64,000 nucleotides of DNA, taken from Paraspadella gotoi (lineage: Eukaryota; Chaetognatha). Positions 1 to 19,130 of the stretch are shown here, in pieces (the first letter of the stretch is position 1; each line of letters begins with the position of its first letter). The stretch lies in assembly GCA_051294375.1 (NCBI GenBank), contig CM119270.1, positions 19,541,741 to 19,605,740 of the forward strand. Reading direction: 5' to 3'. Under the pieces are notes generated by a model. The model made no database searches. It was not told where the DNA came from and was given only the letters and a program-made list of their open reading frames with translations. Made by a program: the position numbers and the translations under genes.

Positions 1-184
1 GGATGAGGGAGGGGAGGAGGGAGGGAGGAGGAGATGAGGGCGTGGTTTTTGAAAACCCTTGAGAGCGGGGGCGTCCGCTTTTTCGTCGTCGGTTTCGTCG
101 GTCGTTCGGGTCGGTCGTCGTCGTCCCCCGTAGCGGGCGGAAAAAACTCTTTTCTGTTTTTCCCCCCCCCTCCCCGCCCCCCCG

Positions 185-230
<46 letters not shown>

Positions 231-240
231 TTTCATCCGA
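1..240. repeat. G-rich start and long poly-C tract
   Basis: The first 40 bases are GGGA/GGAG-rich. From about 168 to 229 the sequence is almost pure C with a few interruptions. Short reading frames across it encode only poly-Pro and are not genes. It may mark a poorly resolved assembly edge. Confidence 0.8.
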
Positions 241-1440
241 GGATCATGAGAAGTGTAGTCTAAAGTTTGGACGAAAGCCTGCCTCGAAGGGCCGTTCGGT
301 TCCGCTGCGGCCTCCCGATGGACCGCCTTCGCCTGCGGGTTACGTCTCGAAGGGCCTTTTTTGTTTCCGTTTTGGGGCGTATTTCGCTTGGGAACCGCCT
401 TCCTCCTCCTCTTGGCGGCCACCCGCATAAAAAAGGTGGGGAAAACATTGTCCTTGAGCACGGCGCCTTAACCTTTTCCGACCTTCCGCCGCCTTCTCGG
501 GACGAGGGCCGGCTTTGACCCGGCCTTCCGAGACGTTTTTCCTCGCCCAGGCGGAGGTAGCCCCGCATCGACCGAGGGGGGCCGTTGTCAAGTGGGGACG
601 GGGGCGGCTCCTTTGGAAGGGGCGGAGGAGGGTTGGTCGGGGTCGGGCGGAGGGCTCCGGTCTCGGTCGCAGAGAAAGGTTCGTTTCGAGGCTCAAAGCC
701 CGTCCGCGCGACCAACGGTTTTCCGGAAAGTGGGGGGCCCTTGGCGAGGGGCTGCCGAGAAGGGCGGCTTGAGGCCCGTTTTTGCCGTCCGGGCTGGCCG
801 ATTCCAGGGGGACTTTTTTGGTTTTTCCGGTTTTTTCGAAGTTCATTTGAATTCGAAGGGATTTGATGTCGTTGAGATTTGTAGTGAAAGATTGTTGAGG
901 TTCCGCGGGCATTTTGGAGGATCATTCCGGATGGGGGATTTCGGTTACCACGGGCATTTTTTTTACGAAAAAACCAGTTTTTTTTACGCTTTTCGGATGG
1001 GGACAGAGGGGCGCTAATTTAAAATTAATTGATTCCTTTTTTCGTTTTATAATCGATTCCTTTTTTTTCTTTTTTTTTTTTTTTTTTTCTTTTGAGGAGT
1101 GGCCGAGTTTCGTGAAAAGGAAGTTTTATTTCGCAAAAAGCGCGATCAAGGTATTGCTCAATGGTATTAATGTTTTTTAAAAATTGATTCTTTCACTGAG
1201 TTGGTTTTACCATTTTGAAAAAAAAAAAACCTTTTGTTTGTATTTTTGTTGAGTTTTTTCCTCCGTGAAAAAAAAAAAACGTGGAGTTTTACGTTTTGAC
1301 ACGAAAAAAAATTTCCACGTGGGGTTGTTGTGATTGGCCGGGTTTGAGGGTCTCTCGACTTTTCTTGTTAAGGAGGGAAAGACGATTGAAGAAAAAGGAG
1401 AGAGAAGGGACGGAGGGAAAAAACCCCCCCGTGGGCCTGC
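241..1440. other. GC/CpG-rich then AT-rich DNA, no gene seen
   Basis: Bases 241 to about 1000 are G+C and CpG rich, with open frames in several registers on both strands, none resembling a known family. The composition would suit a CpG-rich promoter or first-exon region, but no start, splice or domain evidence supports one. From 1,000 on it becomes T-rich with homopolymer runs. Confidence 0.5.
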
Positions 1441-1800
1441 GAGTTGTGGTAATGGAAGAGAGAGGAGAGAGAGAAAGATAGAGAAGGAGGACGAGAAGAG
1501 AGAGAGAGAAGAGAGAGGATGAGAGAGGGAAGAGAGAGAGAGAGAGAGAGGAGAGGGAGTAGCGAAGCAGAGAAAGCAAAAAATCGAGAAGAAGGAAAAT
1601 AAGGAAAAAAAGCAAATAATAGGGAAGGAGGAAGAGGAAAGTGTAGAGGAAAGGAGTCCAGGGAGGAGCGAGGGGAAGAGAGAGGGAAAAATTGCCCACG
1701 AAAAGAGAGAGAGGAGAGAGAGGGAAGGGAGAGGAGGAGAGAGAGAGAGAGAGAGAGAGGAGAGATAGAAAGAAGGAAGAGAGGGAGAGAGGAGAGAGAG
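1441..1800. repeat. (GA)n/(GAGAGG)n low-complexity purine tract
   Basis: About 360 bases of nearly uninterrupted purine on the + strand, dominated by GAGA and GAAG. The complementary strand gives a long Ser/Leu/Phe frame that is only a translation of the repeat. Confidence 0.85.
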
Positions 1801-4800
1801 GAACGGGCCCATAATTTTGACTTTTGTCCTACCAGTTTTTTTGGTTCTTACTCAAAAGCTTGCGGCGAAAGAGGAGAGGGGAAAGATGAGTTTGTTTAGG
1901 GGAAAATCCCCGCAGGGTTTTATTTCTGTGCGAGTGCGAAGAGAGGGGGGAGGGAGTCAGGGAGGGAGAGAGGGGACAGAGAGGTTTTTAGGACAACGTA
2001 GGGCCTTTTTGGCGCGAAGGGCGTTTCGGAAAAAAACCGCGAAAGGCTTAAATGTTCCACGATGCCATCGCGTGCTGTTCGGCGTTTTTGGCAAAAGCCG
2101 GTCGGGTCGCCTCAGAAAAGAAAAACGTTGAAATTAACATCGATGAGAGTTTTCCGAAAGGCGGTTTAAGTCGGTATTGTAATTGCCATTGTATTCATAA
2201 AAATTTAAGGGGCCGAATTTTGAAATCTAAAATTTAAAGATTGATGTACTTTAAAAAAGGGAAAAAAAAAATTAAAAATGGGAAATGGCGAATTAGTTCT
2301 AAAATTGTTTTCGTTCATTTTCTTTATTTTTTTGTTATCTTTGCCAAAAAAACTTTGTGGTCTTTTGGTGGAAGAAACCAAAAACGGAATTTGAAAAAGA
2401 AATTTCGAAAAAAATATTACCTTTTATTTTTTTTTTACGTCCTTCAAAATTAGTATTTTTTCAGAGATGAAAGAAAAAGGAAAAGACAAAAAAAAAAAAA
2501 AATAGAAAACCCTTTTTAGTTTCCAAAAAAATTTGAAAAAAGAGTTTTCAGTTTTTAGGATTTCAGATTTTTCAGAATTAAAAAAAAAAAAAAAACAACT
2601 AAAAATTTGTAGATGATTTTTTGTCTATTTTTTAACCGGAAAGAAACTAAAAAAATTTGGATAAAATTTTCCTACTATTTTAAGTTATAAAAAAAATGTT
2701 TAGTCAAGGCAAAAAATCGATAAAAAAACTTACCCTTTTTTTACCAATTTTTTACCAGGAACGCAGAATGATTTTTCCATTTTTCAAGGAGTCCCTGAAA
2801 AGGGAATTGCCGTAACTTTTAAAATTTTAAATTTATTTCGCGTTTAAAAAAAAACTTAAAAAAACTGGTTTTGGGAAGTTTTTACGAAAACCACAAAAAA
2901 AAAAAAAAGTTTTGTTTTTTTTTTTTAAAAATTAGAAATTTTTTCCAGGTTTCAAAAACTAATCAATTTTTGATTCAAAATGTCCATTACCTTTTTGGGT
3001 CATTTTTTAAGATTTATGTTAAAGCGAGCCCTTGAGAAATTTTAATTAAGGTTGTTGAAAGCTTTTTCAATAAATTAGACAAAAAAAGTTAAAGAGTGAA
3101 GCGGCTGGGTATAAAAACCCAGGTTTAAGTTATACGGGTCCTTTATAAAGGCGATTTACACCGGCAGAGATTTTGCTTTTTTTCTTCGTGGTTGGGAAAG
3201 GAGAAACAGTAATGTTCATTGCAGTTTTCCTATTGATTTTGGATCTGGCTGCCAAGGCCATGGACTACTGGCTGGTTTAACCGGGTCAATCCAGGACTTT
3301 TCTAAAACATATCAACCTTAGGATCGAAAACCCCAAGGGGACGCCACTATGGGAGGTGCATTAGGTTCCACCAAAGAAGGGCACTGCTTTAATCCAAAAT
3401 TTTGTGGTTTTGTATATCCACCCAGAAGACAATTTTAAGTCGAAATTAGAAAAAAGGGAAAAAAAAAAAACAAAAGTTCAAAAACAAGGAACAAGCCAAA
3501 GCAAAAGCAAAAGAGCCGGGAAATTTTACCATAAGTTTATGGTTACATAAATTTTTCAAAACATTCTTAAATTTATTTTGTTGAATTTTTTGGTTTAAAT
3601 TCGGTTTCCTTAATAAAGCCCAAAAAAAAAAAAAAAAAATTATCTTGGCGTTTGTTTCTGTTGTTTTGTTGTTGTTGTCCTTCTGTTTTCCATCCATTTT
3701 CGAAGATTCCATCGACGCAGGACCACGTTCGTCTAGGAACCTCTACTCGCCCAGGCAAAACACCGACTATCCTCCCCTGTTTGACTCCCTTGAGCATACA
3801 TCCCTCTTCCCCGCTGATCTCCTACCCTCACAACAGGGTAGTCCTGCGCATTAACCTTTACCCTCCAAGTCGACAAAAACCTGCACGTTTTTCCGATTTG
3901 TACCTACACACATGCTTACTCTTTCATCTTCTCCTCTCTCCCTCGTGGTAATATCCGTCGTTACAAACTGGAACAAATAGAAAAAAACACGGGGATCGAA
4001 ACAACACACGGTGCGACAGAACAAATGTAAAACTACGAGAAGAAACAAGAACCGTCGGGCACGAAACTACACCTCTGGAGAGAACTCAAAAGATGTAAAA
4101 TCCTCTGACTCAGTCTTCGCGTGTGGATTGCTGAACTCGAAGAAAAGGAAAAATGAGACTGCGTGATCTATTTACACAAAACATTGAACGCCTTACCCTC
4201 GAAAAAAAGCGAGACCCTCTCCTTGACCTTACGTCGAAAAAGCGAACCTTCCCTCGACCTACCTTTGAGGAAACGTGTCCAAGAATCCGTTCATCACGAA
4301 ATTCTGGGTGACGATCATAATCGGGGAAGGGAACGGAATCACGATATCCTGAGACGATTAAATCGCTGTATGCGAGGTCAAAACTGACCCGCCTGATTAT
4401 AGCTGAGATAGTTGGAGAATATTAATGGTGAGAAGTGTAATGAGAATGAGATGTTGTGGATTATCATAAAATGAACTTATACCTTGAATTTAAGAAATTT
4501 AAAAATTATAGTATTAGGAGTAATTAAAAATGGGGCTAAGAGAATAGATAATAGACAGAATTTCAACCACGAAGATTAAAAGAAATATAATATATTCACC
4601 GGTAAACCCCACACAAAAAGACGGGCAACTAATAATAAGTAATAGAACGGAGATACAGTGTTTTAAAAATAATCCTTCTACATTTCCTCTATAGTGTTAC
4701 TTGTTTATAAAACAGAAAGAAATAGAAAAAATGTAAATTGATTATGATGATTATTATAAACAACTTAAAAAGGCCAAATCAGACTACGAAATCTGTTCTA

Positions 4801-5400
4801 CGCCCTATAAACGGCCACGTAATGAGACAAACAGATAATCTCCTCTCTCTGTCATTGTACATTGGACGTTCCAGTGTAAATAAAACAGACCGTTTAAATA
4901 CATTTCGACAAATCGCAGTCTTATTTTCCTGTTTGACTTTTGGCCGCGAGAGAGAAATAACCGTGCTCTGTTACTTCTATACGAAGACAGAGAATGATCT
5001 TTTTGCTCCCGCCTTTACCCCAAAGCGTTCCAGTCTTCGTATGAGTAATGTAAAAGCCGCAACTGCCAGCCGGACTTACGGAGATTGACGACCGAGATTT
5101 GAGGAAGCGGAAACGACGTTCAGAAAGGAGAAAAGCCGAACGAAAAACGAAGACGAGATAGAGGAAAGCCGAAGAGAAGAGAGAGGAACGAGAGAGAAGA
5201 GAGTGAGGCAGAGGAGAAGAGAAGAAGCGGAGACGCTCAAGAAAGAGACATCCAGAAGACTGCCCGAATCATACTGCTGATCGCCTATAGGTCTATACGC
5301 AATATTTTATCCTAAGAACCAACTCTCAATCGACTTGTCCGACAAATTCATTCATAAAACATTCTTAAAGCGTAATAACCAGATTTTCGACAGGTTCCAC
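1801..5400. other. AT-rich, homopolymer-rich DNA, no gene seen
   Basis: Homopolymer A/T runs fill 2,240 to 3,650. The stretch 3,640-5,280 has more balanced composition with several short frames but no recognisable domain, splice chain or repeat family. It may be decayed transposon sequence leading into the aspartic-protease-like motif near 5,480. Confidence 0.5.
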
Positions 5401-5461
5401 GAGAGTCACTACAGAGCTGCATGCCGGGCACGAGGGAACTCACGTCGCTGAAAAAAAGAAA

Positions 5462-5505
5462 ACGTATGTCTCTACGCTTATTGATACCGGATCACCCTTC
5501 AATCC
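5462..5505 (+). mobile_element. Possible retropepsin (DTGS) remnant of an LTR retroelement
   Basis: One frame reads TLIDTGSPF, matching the active-site signature of retroviral-type aspartic proteases (hydrophobic-hydrophobic-D-T-G-S). The frame is broken on both sides, so at best this is a decayed fragment. The motif is short and could be chance. The integrase-like fragment at 56.4 kb shows that LTR-element debris exists in the region. Confidence 0.3.
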
Positions 5506-6400
5506 TCGTGCGCGTTATGAACTCACACGTCCACTATTTATACATCGCGTCTCCTCCATCCTACTACCTTCTGTCTGTTTTTCATAATTTCCGTCACATC
5601 TTTACTCTCACTCTCGCCTCACATCACCTCTCGCCCTACATTACTACTACTCCTTCCTCTCACTCTGCCTACTCATGTCTCCGCCTCACAATCCTCACCG
5701 AGGCTCGAGTCGGTCGCTCACCTCTTGACTGCTTGAGAGAGCCATTAGCTCCAGTGCCATAACACGCGCCTTGGAGATAGACCTTCTGTGAATCCGCACA
5801 GACGCTCATATACTCCGGCACAAATCGTCTATCTGTAGCGTCGGTCGTCGTTCGTGTCGTATCGTTTGTCTGTCAGATTCAGTCGTACGGTCCGTCTGTT
5901 TGTCGTTGGATGAGTGGATTTGATGTTTGTGAATGAGATTTTCAGCTTGCGTGATGGCGATTGTTTGGGTGGGAGAGTTTTGTTATGTGATGTGTTTCGA
6001 AGTAGTATATTATCGTTAATATTTACGTAATTTTCACTCTCGTAATTTGCGCGGTGGTTTTTTGTGGCGTTAGTTTGGCGTGCAAACACGGAAAAACGAC
6101 AAAACAACGGGAAATTTCTTTTAAAAAAAAAAGGGGGGGGACTGGCCATCCGCCGATGTTAATTGCGACTTTGACGCGAAGATGTATGTCCGAGACCCCG
6201 AATGTGTGCGTTTTGCTCTAACGCCGACCGTACGTTCGTCGGTCGGTCGGTTCGATCGTACGGTCGTCTCCAGTTAGTTTTAATAGAGATTTTAGCTCAA
6301 ACCAATCAGAGACTATTGGGGATAGTTGAAAGATTAAGGGTTCGGAAAAGCGAGTGATATTCTGTAGACGTACTGGTAGGATGATGATGACGGAGATAGG
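5506..6400. other. No gene seen
   Basis: Mixed-composition DNA. Around 5,840-5,905 and 6,220-6,270 it is rich in CGGTCG/TCGGTCG-like tandem words. No domain-bearing frame is visible on either strand. Confidence 0.5.
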
Positions 6401-6740
6401 AGAGAGGAGAAAAGGAGAAGGAGAAAAAAAAAAAATAATGAATAGAAAATAGAGAATTAAAAGAAAATGAATAAAAAGAAAAGAAAGAAAGAAAAGAAAA
6501 AGGAAGAAAAGAAAGGAAAGAAAGGAAGAGGAAAAGGAGAGGAGAAGAGAAGAAGGAGAGGAGAGAGAAGGAGAAAGGAAAGAAAGAAGAAAGGAAAGAG
6601 AAAAGAAAGAAGAAGAAAGGAAAGAGAAAAACGAACGAAGACAGGAACAAAGAAAAAACAAAAGAAAGAACGAAAAGGAAACCAGGAACGAACGAACGAA
6701 CAGAAGAGAGAAAGGAGAGAAGCGAGAAACAGAATAGCAA
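6400..6740. repeat. (AGAA)n/(AAAGG)n purine tract
   Basis: About 340 bases of A/G-only repeats with drifting AAAG, GAAG and AACG units. The long frames on both strands (Lys/Glu/Arg on +, Phe/Leu/Ser on -) are repeat translations. Confidence 0.85.
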
Positions 6741-8013
6741 GATTTAATAGTAAGAAAAAACTAGGACGATCCTGTAATGTAAACACACTGTATTGTCATG
6801 TCATATTTCACGTCAACGAACGAAGCGAGCGTAACAGGAAGTCCAGGTGGAAGTTCCACGACGCATTCTTTATTGGTGTCGTATAGACCGTTACCTCGTT
6901 ACATCTGCCGCGGCCAAGAGCAGGCCCGGCTAATCGTAAAGCTAATGTACTTTCGATTTTCTTTCCAATTCTTGTGAGCTCTGCCGAATTTTGGTGTTCC
7001 TCCGAAATTTATTTGCCAATAGAAAGATTCAATAATGGAAAGATCTGTGGAAAGAAATTTTAAGAAGTGGATTAATATGAGGCGTTTTAAGAAAGAATTT
7101 ATGCAAACCTGATTGAAATTGAATAAAAGGGGTCGAAAAGATTTGAAGAAATACTGCACAAAAGAATCGTGTGACGACTCTTCAGCGCACGTTACTCTAA
7201 ATAGCTTAGGGTTCCCCCGGGTTTTTTAAGATTTATCTCCTGGTGAGATTTATTGATTATATTTATCGGTTGTTTAATAATAAATAAGATCAGATCTCAC
7301 AAAATACTCTACCACATAAAAATGCATCACCCGGCCCAAAAAACCAGGAAATCTCCACGGGCCGGACTTTTCCCATTTCTCCCTCTTATTGCTTCCCCAA
7401 ACGCCCAAAGGACGGGCGGGAAAAGTTTCACTACCGCGGGCCTTTTCTTTGGCGGCCGGACAGGAAACGGCAACGGCCAATGGCTTGCCTTTCCCACCTT
7501 TTACCCCGTCGGCGCGGTGAGGGGAAAATTGGACCATGACAATTGGGGACATGGTACATTAACCAGGATTTCGGTTCAGGTTTTTTCTACTAATTTAAAT
7601 TTTCTTAATCTATTTCTTTCTCTCTCTCTCCTCTGTTCATCTGGCTACTTCTCTTTCTTCTTCTTCTTTTCTCTCTTCTTCTTCTACTCTCTCTCTCTTC
7701 TCCTCCTCTCTTCTCTCTCTTCCTTCTTCCTTTTTTTCTTCTCTCTTCTCTCTTCTTCATCTCCCTCCTCCCTATCTTCTCTCTCCCAACCCCCCTCTCT
7801 CTCTCCCTTCCCCCAAAAATTCCATCAACCTCTGATACTTTTGACCTCGTTTCCAAACCCACCTCGGGGAAACTTCTCTTTTCTCTCATTTAACTTCTTC
7901 TTCCTGGGCACCCCACTCGCGACTTTATCCTCCCCCATACAAAAACCACCATCGCCTCCCCCCACTTTAAAAAAAAACACCTCTTTAACCCCCTTTCAAT
8001 TCAACCCCCTCAG
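6741..8013. other. Probable Eph intron/5' region, CT-rich at 7,610-7,810
   Basis: No exon with recognisable Eph extracellular or transmembrane sequence was found here. A long open frame from 7,253 to 8,035 runs through a CTTCTT/CTCTCT tract and is not convincing as protein. The tract ends shortly before the candidate juxtamembrane exon at 8,014. Confidence 0.45.
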
Positions 8014-13542
<5,529 letters not shown>

Positions 13543-13543
13543 C

Positions 13544-13610
13544 AACCAAGCCGAAACATGTACGTTTTCTCTATGTGAACAAAATTTTTGTTGTATGTAA
13601 TCAAAACTAA
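13544..13610 (+). mobile_element. Truncated hammerhead-bearing repeat copy after the Eph stop
   Basis: A 15-base word, CAAGCCGAAACATGT, is identical to the 3' half of the hammerhead core at 39,057-39,071. The following T-rich TTGTTGTAT segment also resembles the sequence after that core. The CTGATGA half is missing, so this is a 3' fragment inserted at, or co-opted into, the start of the Eph 3'UTR. Confidence 0.5.
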
Positions 13611-14338
13611 ACAAAATCTTTCTCTCTTGTAGCTAAAAATTTCTTAGAAAAAGCTAAAATCTATAATAGAAAATGTAACTGGTTGAAAAGTTTCTCGATT
13701 TTTAGGTTCAAACAAATTAAAAAATCTTAAAAACATAAACATTATTTTCCTACGTGATATTTAAATTGATATGTTATATTTTATAGCTCGGTACATATTA
13801 TTTTTTTTATCCAAACCAAAATATGTCTTATTTATTTTTTTTTAAATCAACTCCTCTATTACGAAAGAAAAAACAGAAAAAAAAAAGAGATTTCAACGAA
13901 ATATACAAGAGAGAGAAAGAGAGAGAGATGGAGTGGGGAGAGGAGAGAAAAGAGAAAGAGAATTACGACTAACATTGAAAGCCTTTGATTTTGGTATAAT
14001 AATCGTAATAATTAATTGTAATAATATTAATAATAATGAACTAAGATTCGGAAGATTTAAAATATCGGAAGTCCTCCTCCGATTTTAGTGGGGGGTGGGG
14101 GTGAGGGTTAAAAATAGAATTCGGGAGAGGGGAAGGTAATCAAGGGGGGTCAGGTCGTGGGGGGTGGGGTGTGAGAGACCCGTTCCGAGGGTCAGAGAAG
14201 CCGACGAAGATGGACTAGTTGAGGCGAGAGAGAGAGCAGGTTAGGAAGAGAGAAGAGAGATGAAGTGAGGAAGGGAAGAGAGAGGGAGAGAGAGAAGAAG
14301 AGATGATGAGGACTGAACGAGGAGAGAGAGATGAGAGA

Positions 14339-14370
<32 letters not shown>

Positions 14371-14390
14371 TGAAGAGAGACTGGATGAGT

Positions 14391-14434
<44 letters not shown>

Positions 14435-15412
14435 AAGTCAGACCGCCATCACGACAAAACCTCGGTCTCTTGCGGCGACGGCGGCTGATGACGACTGCGA
14501 CGGACGACGACGCCATCGACCGCCGCGGCGACCCGCCCAGCCNNNNNNNNNNNNNNNNNNNNNNNNNCCGTAATAAAAATGTCTACGAAATCTTTATATA
14601 TTTGGATCAGAATCGTCATTTCAACGGAAACTTTCTTTTCCTTCTCACACGAAAAGAAAATAACAGAAAAGAAAAAAAAGATAAATCAATTAGAAAAAGT
14701 TAAAATAAAATAATCGCGCGGCTCCCTCGTAGTTTATTTGTTATTTCTTTCTACATTCAACTCGTTACTTCAATGATTCGTTTAAAAAACACAAAAAATG
14801 TCGTAATGAACAAACTTTTTTTTAAAACGAAACCCAAAAAAGGCAGACAAAACCAAAAGAATCTCTCTCTCTCTCTCTCTCTCNNNNNNNNNNNNNNNNN
14901 NNNNNNNNNNNNNNNNNNNNNNNNNNNNNNNNNNNNNNNNNNNNNNNNNNNNNNNNNNNNNNNNNNNNNNNNNNNNNNNNNNNNNNNNNNNNNNNNNNNN
15001 NNNNNNNNNNNNNNNNNNNNNNNNNNNNNNNNNNNNNNNNNNNNNNNNNNNNNNNNNNNNNNNNNNNNNNNNNNNNNNNNNNNCCCCCCCCTTCTTTGGC
15101 TTCAATGTCGTGTCCGTAGCAGTTTTACCATTTGCGTCGATAGAGAAATCAATGTTTTCTTTCTTCTNNNNNNNNNNNNNNNNNNNNNNNNNNNNNNNNN
15201 NNNNNNNNNNNNNNNNNNNNNNNNNNNNNNNNNNNNNNNNNNNNNNNNNNNNNNNNNNNNNNNNNNNNNNNNNNNNNNNNNNNNNNNNNNNNNNNNNNNN
15301 NNNNNNNNNNNNNNNNNNNNNNNNNNNNNNNNNNNNNNNNNNNNNNNNNNNNNNNNNNNNNNNNNNNNNNNNNNNNNNNNNNNNNNNNNNNNNNNNNNNN
15401 NNNNNNNNNNNN

Positions 15413-15443
<31 letters not shown>

Positions 15444-17798
15444 TAGTTTTTGAAAACTAGTTTTTAATCAACAATGTTTTTCTTTAAATAATTCCAACAC
15501 ATAACTGATTAAAAACGGAAGGAGAAAATTTTCGAACTTATTGAATGATTTGCTACAATTTCATCAAAATGCTGCTTCTAAAACCTAATGGGAAATACCA
15601 ATTTTTCAGTTTTGTTATACGCATGATGTACATTGTAAATTGAAGAGCTTTTTAAATATAATCATTATTATTCTTTATTTTTACCTGTACTCATTAAACG
15701 TTAACATGTTGTTGCCAGTGACGTGGCCACTTGTGCGAATACCAAAAACAAAACTCGGTTTAATTTCATGAAATCAGTTTTAAAACTTAGCTTATTTGTA
15801 AATAATCCAATTTCAAAAAACAAAAAAAAAATTTACGGAAAATGTAATTTGAACAAATTAAACTAAATCTGTTCATTTTTAGTACATGTGCATTTATTGA
15901 TTCCGAATTTAAATAATCATGTTATAAAGGCCGTAATGAATGTACTGTAATCTATGTCGAAGATTTCCGATTGGCTAACTGTTGTGCTTTCTTTTTTTTT
16001 CGTTTTGGTAAATTTCTAAAAAAAACTAGTCTTATGTTTATCAGGATAAACTTTCAGATATTTATAAAAATTATTAATTGTAAAGTATTGAGAATTGATT
16101 TTTGGGAAGGAGCTCTCTGAATGGTGTTCTGTGACTCGCATAACAGGATTTGCCAATAAATATCTCTCAGAGCCTTAAATTCCTTTTTCGTTTTTTATTC
16201 AAAGAAATCCACATGCTAGGAGATGAATACAGGCCGACGCTTCAGGTCTGCGATTTTTGTTGAGTTACAGTCAGATCTTTATAAGGTTGTCTAACAATGA
16301 TGACAAAAAATTAGTGAAAAAATATAAATTTTACAACCAAATTTTGTGTTTATGAAATTTTGTTTAGTTTTTTTTTTTAAATTAAGGGAAAAAAATAGAA
16401 ACGAGTGAGGATTTTCGATTAAAAATCAAAACATTCAAACGGCAAATGCTTAATTTAGATACAAATTTAGATACAACTGAAAGTTAATTTTTAATGCTTA
16501 TCTAACCTCCAATTTAAAATTAATTGGATATAGAAAAAAAATGTTTAAAAAAAAAGTAAAAGCAACTACACAACGAGGGAAGAAATACTTTAACAATTAA
16601 AAAAAACTAACATACAACCAACCTAAAAACAAACATACACCCAGCATTGAAAAATGACGGTGAAAACTCGATAAAGGGTGTTGGATATTAATGGTATGAA
16701 ATGTGACAGAGCGAGTAGAACTAGAAGTACAAATTAAAAAAGAAAAATTGTATAAAGATAAAAGAAGAATTGTTTCAACGAGCGATAAGAGTTTTGACTC
16801 TTGTAAAGGAAAAATTTCTAATTAATCACCTGAATATCAGTTGAAGGTTTCTGGTTAATTCGAAAATAAAAAATAAAAATTTAGGAAATTTTTCCTCGTC
16901 AGACAATGAAAATCATAGTAGAGTTTCGGAGATAATGCCATTTATGAAAGACAAGGGGTAATTTGGATGATTGGACNNNNNNNNNNNNNNNNNNNNNNNN
17001 NNNNNNNNNNNNNNNNNNNNNNNNNNNNNNNNNNNNNNNNNNNNNNNNNNNNNNNNNNNNNNNNNNNNNNNNNNNNNNNNNNNNNNNNNNNNNNNNNNNN
17101 NNNNNNNNNNNNNNNNNNNNNNNNNNNNNNNNNNNNNNNNNNNNNNNNNNNNNNNNNNNNNNNNNNNNNNNNNNNNNNNNNNNNNNNNNNNNNNNNNNNN
17201 NNNNNNNNTTCAAAAAAAAAATAGACCAATAAAACGGATAAACAAATTGTCAACATTAAATAAAAGTATGTATATAAACCAATTGTTTTGAAAGACGCCG
17301 GTGTTTTGTTCGGACACAAAAACAATTTTGGGTTCCGATTTGTGTGGGTCATAAAAAAATGAGAGCCGACATCAAAGCCGACAAGTTCAACCAAAGACAT
17401 TTTGGGCCATTTTTGACGGACTTCATTAGCCATTTAAACGTTTTGAGCCATGGCTGAATAAATTGGGTCACGGATTTTCGGAAACAAGCCAACGAAAAAT
17501 CACAAAACCATCACAGCATAACCCTTGTGTGTATTGTGTTCTTAGTTAAAAGTTTTCTTTGTTATAGAATCGGACGCCGTGAGAAAAGATGAGAAAGTTT
17601 TTTTTGTTGTTTGTTTTACTTGTGAAAGTCTTTGCTCGACGCTAACAAAGAGATTTGAACATTTTTAGTTCAGTTTCGTCTCTTGACGGAGATTCTCGAA
17701 TCGCTACTACAACTTTTTTTTATGTCCTCATGTTAATTTTAGACCGATTGGATACTCTCGTTGTCTGCCCTTAAACTGTTGGTTTTCCAAAGGAAGGT

Positions 17799-18453
17799 AC
17801 TGTTGTCGTCCTCGGCTGCTACTGTTGTTTTCCAGANNNNNNNNNNNNNNNNNNNNNNNNNNNNNNNNNNNNNNNNNNNNNNNNNNNNNNNNNNNNNNNN
17901 NNNNNNNNNNNNNNNNNNNNNNNNNNNNNNNNNNNNNNNNNNNNNNNNNNNNNNNNNNNNNNNNNNNNNNNNNNNNNNNNNNNNNNNNNNNNNNNNNNNN
18001 NNNNNNNNNNNNNNNNNNNNNNNNNNNNNNNNNNNNNNNNNNNNNNNNNNNNNNNNNNNNNNNNNNNNNNNNNNNNNNNNNNNNNNNNNNNNNNNNNNNN
18101 NNNNNNNNNNNNNNNNNNNNNNNNNNNNNNNNNNNNNNNNNNNNNNNNNNNNNNNNNNNNNNNNNNNNNNNNNNNNNNNNNNNNNNNNNNNNNNNNNNNN
18201 NNNNNNNNNNNNNNNNNNNNNNNNNNNNNNNNNNNNNNNNNNNNNNNNNNNNNNNNNNNNNNNNNNNNNNNNNNNNNNNNNNNNNNNNNNNNNNNNNNNN
18301 NNNNNNNNNNNNNNNNNNNNNNNNNNNNNNNNNNNNNNNNNNNNNNNNNNNNNNNNNNNNNNNNNNNNNNNNNNNNNNNNNNNNNNNNNNNNNNNNNNNN
18401 NNNNNNNNNNNNNNTACTGTTGTCGTCCTCGGCTGCTACTGTTGTTTTCCAGA
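17799..18453. repeat. 39-bp repeat on both sides of an N gap
   Basis: The sequence from about 17,799 to the gap edge at 17,836 is repeated from 18,415 to about 18,453 (words TACTGTTGTCGTCCTCGGCT and GCTACTGTTGTTTTCCAGA). Either a minisatellite spans the gap or the contig ends overlap. Confidence 0.7.
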
Positions 18454-18959
18454 ACCTCGACGGAGGAAAAACTTTTGCGGTGGACTGAGCTCACCATCGC
18501 CTCCTCTGCTGATTCCCATCACTTGTAAATTGTAAATCGTGTCGTAACGCAAATTGTTTATCTCGCATTCTGAAATATAAACAATGAAGAAAAGTCAGTT
18601 ATAATAATAATGTTGTTGTTTTTTAAAATCTAACTGATATCAAATTATATCCTGAAATTCTATTTTTGAAAAACGATCAATTGTCTTTTTTTTCATTTTT
18701 AGGATTATAGGTTTTCGAAATTATCCGCTTTGTGGTTGTGGCGCTGTAAGGTAAACACGACTCTTTATTAAAACAAAATAGCACGGATAATGCTTAACCT
18801 GTGAGATGAGGACCAAGAATCGTGAAATCTTGCGCCGTGTGATCCGGAATGGCCGTGTCACCCGACCATAAACGAACCTTAATTAATTTACTAATGTTAA
18901 TTTATTGTTCTGAATTTATAGAAGAATTTATTAAGTCCATTGGACTTTTTTTTTATTTA

Positions 18960-19130
18960 TTGGTCCTATCGATGGATGAATTGATTGATAGATAGATTGT
19001 TAATTTGCTGATTGCATTATAATAATTGATTGATAATTGAGTTATTGTTTGATTGATTAATTGCTCAATTCCTTATTACCTTAATCGACTAATTGATTGA
19101 TATATTAATTGATTTATTGATTAATATTTG
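18960..19130. repeat. (ATTG)n degenerate tetranucleotide tract
   Basis: Repeated TTGATTGAT/AATTGATT words just downstream, on the minus strand, of the last visible contactin exon. Confidence 0.7.

Noticed and set aside
1207-1812. Long minus-strand Ser/Leu/Phe open frame
   Set aside because: It is the translation of a purine microsatellite complement and has no domain or codon structure.
6218-6786. Overlapping Phe/Ser/Leu-rich minus-strand frames that look like membrane proteins
   Set aside because: Pure repeat translation of the (AGAA)n tract; hydrophobicity is an artefact.
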